A stretch of DNA of 5,485 bases from Chloroflexota bacterium. Lineage in GTDB: Bacteria; Chloroflexota; UBA6077; FW602-bin22; JACQUS01. Under the pieces are notes generated by a model that saw only the letters and a program-made list of their open reading frames with translations, was not told where the DNA came from and did no database searches. Position numbers and translations under genes: made by a program. Of this stretch, positions 1-4,621 are shown in pieces. The stretch covers positions 1 to 5,485 of the forward strand of contig JACQUS010000310.1 in NCBI GenBank assembly GCA_016210125.1, in the 5' to 3' direction. Positions within the stretch are counted from its first letter, which is position 1. Each line of letters starts with the position of its first letter.

Positions 1-651
1 CATCCAGCGATTGGCTACGTCTGTGCGCCGCTGGAGCACGTAGCCCTCGGCACGCGCTTTGACGTGGTGTTCCTCGGCGAGGTGGTGGAGCACGTGTTCG
101 ATGCCCCGGCGCTGCTGCGGCGCGCGGCCGGCCTGCTGCGCTCTGGCGGCACGGTGGTGCTGACGACGCCGAACGCGACGAGCCTGGCGCGGCGCATTGC
201 TGCGCTACCCGGCCTGCGCCAGCTCTACCGTCGCTGGCGCGGGCGCGATCCCCGCGCGCCGGTCGGCCACGAGCACGTCGCCGAGTACCCGCTGGCCGCC
301 TTGGAGGCGATGCTCGGCGACGCCGGGCTGCGCGTCGTCGCCCGCGGGGGCTACGGCGGACTGATCCCGACGTTCGTCGAGCGCTGGCTGGCGCGCGTCG
401 TCCCCCGTGACTACATCCTGCTGACGGGAGCGCTGGCCCCGCGGCTCGCTGCGCACGTGTGGATTGCTGCGCACCTTGACCTTTCCCCCCGGCTTCCTCC
501 CCGACGCGCGGACAGGGAGACGCGGCGACACGGAGCGGGGACGGGCACAGGGTCTGGGCACACGGGCGGGCACGACGAGGGGAGTGCAAAGGGGACGGGA
601 GTCCCCTCTGCGGTCAACTCTTTGGGGCGGAGGGAGGAGTGGCCACGCTGA
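1..651 (+). CDS. Class I SAM-dependent methyltransferase, C-terminal part (5' end outside window)
   Basis: The frame is open from base 1 and ends at TGA 649-651, giving 216 visible residues; the N-terminal half with the SAM-binding glycine motif is missing. Residues 19-57 carry the hallmark of the Methyltransf_11/23 group: FDVVFLGEVVEHV (20-32), a leucine-rich helix, then LLRSGGTVVLTTPN (45-58), corresponding to motifs II and III. HVAEYPLAALEAMLGDAGL (92-110) is the usual helix and strand before the last beta strands. Such enzymes transfer a methyl group from SAM; in a glycan cluster the target may be a sugar or chain end, which is inference. From about residue 160 the protein stops looking like a methyltransferase: residues 171-216 are low-complexity and encoded by repeat DNA, so the native gene may have ended earlier (an out-of-frame TGA lies at 477-479). 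It overlaps the next gene by 13 bases. Confidence 0.85.
   Translation, partial: HPAIGYVCAPLEHVALGTRFDVVFLGEVVEHVFDAPALLRRAAGLLRSGGTVVLTTPNATSLARRIAALPGLRQLYRRWRGRDPRAPVGHEHVAEYPLAALEAMLGDAGLRVVARGGYGGLIPTFVERWLARVVPRDYILLTGALAPRLAAHVWIAAHLDLSPRLPPRRADRETRRHGAGTGTGSGHTGGHDEGSAKGTGVPSAVNSLGRREEWPR
511..600 (+). repeat. GACRCGGN 8-mer repeat tract, degenerating downstream
   Basis: Three consecutive 8-mers are visible: GACAGGGA (511-518), GACGCGGC (519-526) and GACACGGA (527-534). They are followed by less regular GC-rich DNA in which GGGCAC recurs at 543, 556 and 568. Bases 517-534 match 4744-4761, inside the last glycosyltransferase gene, at 15 of 18 positions, and both encode ETRRHG. The tract is read as the tail of methyltransferase 1. 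It may be originally intergenic repeat DNA or an insertion; the sequence alone does not decide. Confidence 0.7.
590..607 (+). other. Short perfect hairpin ahead of the GT2 gene
   Basis: GGGGAC (591-596) and GTCCCC (601-606) form a perfect stem around a 4-base GGGA loop, and A590 can pair with T607 to make seven base pairs. It lies 32 bases before the GTG of the GT2 gene, within the odd tail of methyltransferase 1. The bases after it (TCTGCGGTCAACTCTTTGG) contain only a short T run, so it does not look like a good intrinsic terminator. It may affect mRNA folding or be part of the repeat tract; no function is shown. Confidence 0.45.
629..633 (+). promoter_or_regulatory. Ribosome binding site of the GT2 gene
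   Basis: GGAGG ends five bases before the GTG at 639. It supports this GTG as the start, in agreement with the protein, whose first beta strand (LTVVTTTYNEE) begins right after it. A second purine run (GGGAGG, 632-637) lies too close to the GTG to be the better site. Confidence 0.6.
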
Positions 652-1388
652 CGGTCGTCACGACGACCTACAACGAGGAGGCCAAGATCGCCGCGGCCCT
701 GGAGAGCGTCCGCTGGGCCGAAGAGTTGCTCGTCGTCGATGGCTTCAGCCAGGACAGCACCGTGCAGATCGCCCGCCACTACACGCCTCACGTCTTCCAG
801 CAGCCCAACCACCCGAACTGGAACGCGAACAAGAACTTCGGCTTCGACCGCGCCCGCGGCGACTGGGTGCTCTCGCTCGACGCAGATGAGCGCGTCACGC
901 CGGAGCTGGCCGCCGAGCTGCGCGCCGTGCTGCTGACCTCGCCGCTCGTCGGCTATCGGCTGGTGCGGCAGGCGTTCTTCTTCGGCCGACGCGTGCGCTA
1001 CGGCGGCGTCGATGGCCGGCACCTCCGCCTCTTCCGCCGTGGCGCCGCGCGCTTCCCCTGCCGACACCCTCACGAGGGGCTGGAGCTGCTGGCTGGCGGC
1101 ACCGTCGGCGACCTTCGCGCGCCCCTGCAGCACGACAGCTATGACGATATCGCCGACTTCGTGCGCAAGGTGAACGTGGTCACCTCGCAGGAGGCCGACT
1201 ACCTGCTGGCCCAGGGCTACCGCGTGCGCCCGCACGACCTCGTCCTGCGCCCGCTGCGCGACGTCTGGCGGCGCTACGTCCGGCGTGAGGGCTACCGCGA
1301 CGGCGCGCTGGGGCTGGTCGTCGCCGGGCTCTACGCCGGCTATGAGTTTCTCAGCTACGCCAAGGCCTGGGAGCGGCAGACGAGGTAG
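639..1388 (+). CDS. Family 2 glycosyltransferase, WaaE/KdtX-like
   Basis: A 249-residue GT-A fold glycosyltransferase resembling the WaaE/KdtX group of lipopolysaccharide-core glucosyltransferases. Visible marks in order are the N-terminal nucleotide-binding strand VVTTTYNEE (6-14), the acidic site VVDGFSQD (32-39), NKNFGFDRARGDWVL (64-78) and the metal-binding DXD-type motif LDADER (80-85). After these come the acceptor-side segment RHLRLFRRG (127-135), HPHEGLEL (143-150, with the likely catalytic acid region), and a C-terminal YRDGALGL...AKAWE segment typical of the group. Length is normal for the family and nothing appears broken. It likely adds one sugar from a nucleotide-sugar donor to a growing surface glycan on the cytoplasmic side of the membrane. 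The exact sugar is unknown, and WaaE-like proteins also occur in clusters unrelated to LPS. The GTG start overlaps the preceding stop by 13 bases and has GGAGG five bases upstream. TAG at 1386-1388 is followed after three bases by the next gene. Confidence 0.92.
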   Translation: MATLTVVTTTYNEEAKIAAALESVRWAEELLVVDGFSQDSTVQIARHYTPHVFQQPNHPNWNANKNFGFDRARGDWVLSLDADERVTPELAAELRAVLLTSPLVGYRLVRQAFFFGRRVRYGGVDGRHLRLFRRGAARFPCRHPHEGLELLAGGTVGDLRAPLQHDSYDDIADFVRKVNVVTSQEADYLLAQGYRVRPHDLVLRPLRDVWRRYVRREGYRDGALGLVVAGLYAGYEFLSYAKAWERQTR

Positions 1389-1391
1389 CGT

Positions 1392-2528
1392 GTGCGCGTC
1401 GCCATCGAGGCCACGGTCCTGCGCTTCCGGCCCACGGGCGTCGGCCACTACCTGCGCGCCCTGGTCGACGCGCTCGTCGCCCAGGGCGGCGCGGAGTACC
1501 TGCTGCACGTCTGGGGCTGGCGCGATCCCGGCGCGGCGCTGGCCCGCTGGGACAGCGCCATCGAGCGGCGCATCACGCGGCTCCCGATCCGCTTGGCCGA
1601 CCTTCTGCACCTGCGCCTGGGCCTGCCGGTGGATGCCTGGGCCGGCTGGCCCGACGTCTACCACGTCCCAGACGCCTTCGGCCCGCCGACTTTGCGCGCG
1701 CGCCTGGTGCTGACGGTCCACGACCTCATCCCTTGGGTTCTGCCGGAGATCGTCCCGGAGGCGTCGACTGCGCATCCGATGCGTGCCGGCTACCTGCGGT
1801 ATGCGCCGCCGTCCCTGAGCCGTGTCGCCGCGATCATCGCCATCTCCGAGAGCACGCGGCGCGACCTGCTGGAGCGCTTCGCCGTGCCCCCGGAGCGGGT
1901 CGCAGTCGTGCCTTACGGCGTCGACCCGCACTTCCGCCCGCTGTCGCCGGCCGAGCGCGCGCCGGTGCTCGCGCGCTACGGCCTCGGCGAGCAGCCGTAC
2001 CTGCTGTTCGTCGGGCGGATCGAGCTGCGCAAGAACGTCGCGCGCCTGCTGGACGCCTTCGCGCGGCTGCGGCGGCAGGGGCTGCCGCACCGCCTGGTGC
2101 TCGTCGGCAGCGCCGGGAACGCCGAGCCGGTGGCTGCGCTGTACGCGAAGGCCGCGGCGCTCGGCCCGGCCGTGGCCCTGCTCGACTATGTCGCCCACGA
2201 CGAGCTGCCGGCGCTCTACAGCGGGGCGGCAGCGTTCGTCTGGCCGTCGCTCTACGAGGGCTTTGGCCTGCCCCCGCTGGAGGCTCTGGCCTGCGGCGCG
2301 CCGGTGGTCACCTCGGACGTCGCCTCGCTGCCGGAGGTGGTCGGCGACGCCGCGCTGCTCATCGATCCCACCTCGGTCGAGGCCATCGCCGCGGCGGTCG
2401 AGCGCCTGCTGGGCGATGCGGCGCTGCGGGCAACGCTCCGCGCGCGCGGGCTGGAGCGCGCACGGCGCTTCACTTGGGCGGCGGCAGCGCGGGCGACGCG
2501 AGAGGTGTATCGTCGTGCGGCCGGCTAG
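1392..2528 (+). CDS. GT4 family glycosyltransferase (mannosyltransferase-like)
   Basis: A complete 378-residue GT-B fold enzyme. The N-terminal domain has the glycine-rich PTGVGHY loop (14-20), which replaces the GG motif in the WbaZ/MtfB-type mannosyltransferase group, then TVHDL (108-112) and IAISESTRRDL (149-159). The linker VVPYGVD (172-178) leads into the C-terminal donor domain with LLFVGRIELRKN (204-215) and the retaining-GT4 E-x7-E signature YEGFGLPPLEA (288-298; E289 and E297). CGAPVVTSDVASLPEVVGDAA (301-321) is the usual downstream segment. Such enzymes transfer a sugar, often mannose, from a nucleotide donor onto a lipid-linked or glycan acceptor. The donor here is inferred only from resemblance. 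GAGG (1382-1385) lies six bases before the GTG, and another GTG at 1390 is out of frame. The 3' end overlaps the next gene by 14 bases, suggesting translational coupling. Confidence 0.93.
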   Translation: MRVAIEATVLRFRPTGVGHYLRALVDALVAQGGAEYLLHVWGWRDPGAALARWDSAIERRITRLPIRLADLLHLRLGLPVDAWAGWPDVYHVPDAFGPPTLRARLVLTVHDLIPWVLPEIVPEASTAHPMRAGYLRYAPPSLSRVAAIIAISESTRRDLLERFAVPPERVAVVPYGVDPHFRPLSPAERAPVLARYGLGEQPYLLFVGRIELRKNVARLLDAFARLRRQGLPHRLVLVGSAGNAEPVAALYAKAAALGPAVALLDYVAHDELPALYSGAAAFVWPSLYEGFGLPPLEALACGAPVVTSDVASLPEVVGDAALLIDPTSVEAIAAAVERLLGDAALRATLRARGLERARRFTWAAAARATREVYRRAAG

Positions 2529-3522
2529 CGCCTTCGACCTCTACCGCTTTCGCGCGCGGCTGCGGCTGCGCCTCGGCGGGCGCGGCCCCGTGCTCACGAT
2601 GCTCTCGGCCGAGCGCTACGTCGAGGTGCCGACGCTGCTGGGCTGGCTGGCCCCGCGCCCGTCCGAGCGGCTGCTCGACTGTGGCAGCGCGCGGTCGGTC
2701 GCGCCGGCCTACGTCGCCGCGCGCTACGGCGCCGCGGTCTACGCCGTGGACCGCTGGGCCGAGGTGGCCGAGCAGAGCCAGATCGCCGCGACGCTCGATC
2801 GCGCGGTAGCCGACGGTGAGGGCGCCGGGCATGAGCCGAGTCTCCTGCGCCGCATCTTGCGGCGCCCGGGCGCCGAGGCCATCCCCGAGCTTGCCGCCGC
2901 GTCGCCGCACGGCGAGGGGACCACGGGCGCCAGGCCCGCCCAGGCGGGCGGGGACGCACGCGGGCGAGTCCGCCCAGAGGAGCATCGCGAGGGCGGGAGC
3001 TGGCGTGGCGTGGCGTCCGCGAGCCGACCGGCCGTGCGTCCGGTGCAGGCCGATCTGACGGCCCTGCCGTTCCCCGGCGGCATGTTCGACGCCGCGCTCG
3101 CCGTCTCCACCGTCGAGCACGTCGCCGACGACGGCGCGGCGCTTCGCGAGCTGGCGCGTGTGCTGCGTCCGGGCGGTGCGCTGGCGCTCAGCGTGCCCTT
3201 CGGCACGCAGGCGCGCGACCTCTGGCGCGACGAGCAGGTCTACGACCGCGTCCCCGCGAGCGGACCGGTGTTCTTCCAGCGTGTCTACGATTGGCCGGCC
3301 GTCGAGGCGCGGCTGATCGGCCCGAGCGGCCTGCGCCTGGAGGGGCGCGTGATCTACGCCTGGCACCCGCGCGACGTCACGCTCGGAGATCGCGCCCGCG
3401 GCTTTCCGCTGCGCGGGCTGGCGCAGCTCTGGCGCGGCTGTCGCGCCATCGTCACGACGCCGGAGCACCTGCACCCCGACGAGTCGGCCGTCTGCTGCCT
3501 GCTGCTGCGGCGGGCGGAGTGA
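2515..3522 (+). CDS. Class I SAM-dependent methyltransferase with a large internal insertion
   Basis: The GTG at 2515 is chosen because AGAGG (2501-2505) lies nine bases upstream and the overlap with the previous stop matches the operon style; the same frame is open further upstream only as a shadow of the GT4 gene. The product is 335 residues, long for a single Methyltransf_11 domain. Residues 52-82 hold the SAM-binding strand LLDCGSARS (53-61) and the acidic end of strand 2, YAVDRW (76-81). The next elements, QADLTALPFPGGMFDAALAV (178-197), STVEHV (198-203) and LARVLRPGGALALSVPFG (213-230), fit motifs II and III. Between D100 and V174, where relatives normally have a short connection, lie about 73 residues rich in R, A, G and P encoded by hairpin-rich DNA. 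Motif I is also degenerate (DCGSARS instead of DxGxGxG). It probably methylates a glycan or lipid intermediate; the substrate is unknown, and activity after the insertion is uncertain. Confidence 0.85.
   Translation: MRPASAFDLYRFRARLRLRLGGRGPVLTMLSAERYVEVPTLLGWLAPRPSERLLDCGSARSVAPAYVAARYGAAVYAVDRWAEVAEQSQIAATLDRAVADGEGAGHEPSLLRRILRRPGAEAIPELAAASPHGEGTTGARPAQAGGDARGRVRPEEHREGGSWRGVASASRPAVRPVQADLTALPFPGGMFDAALAVSTVEHVADDGAALRELARVLRPGGALALSVPFGTQARDLWRDEQVYDRVPASGPVFFQRVYDWPAVEARLIGPSGLRLEGRVIYAWHPRDVTLGDRARGFPLRGLAQLWRGCRAIVTTPEHLHPDESAVCCLLLRRAE
2815..3033 (+). repeat. In-frame, hairpin-rich insertion in the methyltransferase gene
   Basis: This stretch corresponds to residues 101-173, which break the conserved Rossmann order without breaking the frame. 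It contains several inverted repeats. GCGCCGCA (2847-2854) pairs with TGCGGCGC (2858-2865) around TCT, and GCCCGCC (2934-2940) pairs with GGCGGGC (2943-2949) around CA. An outer pair, GGCGCCGGGC (2821-2830) against GCCCGGGCGCC (2865-2875), matches with one extra base. The 7-mer GAGGGCG occurs at 2818-2824 and again at 2989-2995, exactly 171 bases (57 codons) apart, possibly a target duplication or chance. TGGCG is repeated three times at 3001-3015. The true ends are not known; they are set from where the protein leaves and rejoins the methyltransferase pattern. Confidence 0.6.
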
Positions 3523-3527
3523 GGAGA
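3521..3527 (+). promoter_or_regulatory. Ribosome binding site deciding a CTG start
   Basis: GAGGAGA overlaps the TGA stop of the methyltransferase. Its GGAG core (3523-3526) ends six bases before CTG 3533, ideal spacing. No ATG, GTG or TTG lies in frame between this site and the GTG at 3593, so the site argues for the CTG as the true start. Confidence 0.6.
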
Positions 3528-3532
3528 CCCTC

Positions 3533-4621
3533 CTGCGCGTTCTCCTGGCGACGCCGCACCCGCGCGACGAGCGGCTGGGCTCGCCGAAGTCCGTGCTGCG
3601 CCTTGGCGCGGCGCTGGCACGCCTGGGCGTCGAGATCCACTACGTCTTCGCCGACGACCGTCCCGACCTACTGCCGGGGCCGCGCGGCCGCGAGCTCGGC
3701 TTCCCGCTGCTCGTGGCCCACGCGGCCCGTGAGCAGCGCTACGACGTGCTCGACGCGGCGAGCAGCGCTGGCCTGCTGTGCGCGCTGCGCCGGCGGCTCG
3801 CGCCGCGCGCGCCGGCGGTCGTCGCGCGCGTGCTCGGACTGGAGCACAGCGCCTGGACGGCCGTCCGGGGCCACGAGCGCCTGACCTGGCGCTATCGCTT
3901 CTGGTCGGAGCGCGTGCGCCTGCCACTCGTCGCCTTGGCCAGCCGCGCCGCTGACCGGGTCGCCTGTCTCTCGCGTGCCGACGCGTCGGCCGTCGTGGCG
4001 CGGCGCTGGCAGCCGGCCGCGCGCGTCGCCGTCGTGCCGCCGGGCGTGGATGGCCCGCTGCTCGACAGTCGCGACGAGGGGCCGCGTACCGGGGCGCTCT
4101 ACGTCGGCGCGTGGACGGCGCGCAAGGGCGTGGACGTGCTCGTGCGGGCCTACGCGCTGGCGCGACGGGCCCGGCCCGACCTCACATTGACGCTGGCCGG
4201 CACGTGGCAGCCGCGCGGGCGGCTGCTGGGCGCGTTCCCGGCGGCCGTGCGCGACGGCGTGCGCGTGCTCCCGCCGCTGCCGGAGGACGAGCTGCACGCC
4301 TGCTACCGGCGACACGCCGTGCTGCTGCTGCCGAGCCGCTACGAAGGCTTCGGCCTCGTCGTGCTGGAGGGGCTGGCCAGCGGCCTGCCGGTCGTCGCCA
4401 CGCGCACCGGCGGCGCGGCCGACCTGATCGCCGACGGAGCCAACGGGTACCTGGTGGAGCCGAACGATCCGATCGCCTTGGCACAGGCCTGGCTCGCAGC
4501 CATCGGCGACGGGGAGCGCTGGGTGCGGCTGGCCGACGCTGCGCGGTCAACAGCGCGGCCCTATACTTGGGAGAAGGCAGCCGAACGGACGGCGGCGCTC
4601 TACGGCGAGCTAGTGCGGTGA
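3533..4621 (+). CDS. GT4 family glycosyltransferase, probable CTG start
   Basis: A retaining GT-B glycosyltransferase of 362 residues if started at CTG 3533. The first beta strand and loop, LRVLLATPHPRDERLGSPKS (1-20), look like a genuine N-terminus (hydrophobic strand, then the substrate loop) and would be lost if the GTG at 3593 were used. Later features are VACLSRADASAV (143-154, end of the N-terminal domain), VVPPGVD (167-173), LYVGAWTARKGVDVLVRAY (189-207) and LLLPSRYEGFGLVVLEG (264-280). The last contains the E-x7-E motif (E271, E279), followed by SGLPVVATRTGG (283-294) and GYLVEP (305-310). Length is typical for the family. It likely extends the same glycan as its neighbours, with an unknown donor sugar. 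It follows the methyltransferase stop by ten bases, and its own stop overlaps the next start in a GTGA. Confidence 0.88.
   Translation: MRVLLATPHPRDERLGSPKSVLRLGAALARLGVEIHYVFADDRPDLLPGPRGRELGFPLLVAHAAREQRYDVLDAASSAGLLCALRRRLAPRAPAVVARVLGLEHSAWTAVRGHERLTWRYRFWSERVRLPLVALASRAADRVACLSRADASAVVARRWQPAARVAVVPPGVDGPLLDSRDEGPRTGALYVGAWTARKGVDVLVRAYALARRARPDLTLTLAGTWQPRGRLLGAFPAAVRDGVRVLPPLPEDELHACYRRHAVLLLPSRYEGFGLVVLEGLASGLPVVATRTGGAADLIADGANGYLVEPNDPIALAQAWLAAIGDGERWVRLADAARSTARPYTWEKAAERTAALYGELVR

Noticed and set aside
511..600. CRISPR array or tandem-repeat origin
   Set aside because: Units are 8 bases without spacers and the tract soon loses regularity; no CRISPR-type repeat length, spacer pattern or origin box is present.
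590..625. Intrinsic terminator between methyltransferase 1 and GT2
   Set aside because: The stem is good, but the following bases are not a U tract, and the genes appear to form one operon.
411..2198. A 595-codon open frame on the minus strand
   Set aside because: It lies antisense to three well-supported genes. Its product is rich in Q, R, A, D and V with no recognisable motif, as expected for the complement of GC-rich genes with a strong third-base bias.
1822..2514. An upstream extension of the methyltransferase 2 frame
   Set aside because: The frame is open, but the region encodes the GT4 enzyme in another frame with full motif support; the extension is R/S/A-rich noise. The RBS at 2501-2505 and GTG 2515 give a good start.
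2470..3474. A 334-codon open frame on the minus strand opposite methyltransferase 2
   Set aside because: The forward frame has clear methyltransferase motifs, while the reverse product has none and is compositionally a shadow. A reverse-strand gene within the insertion alone (2815-3033) is not supported either.
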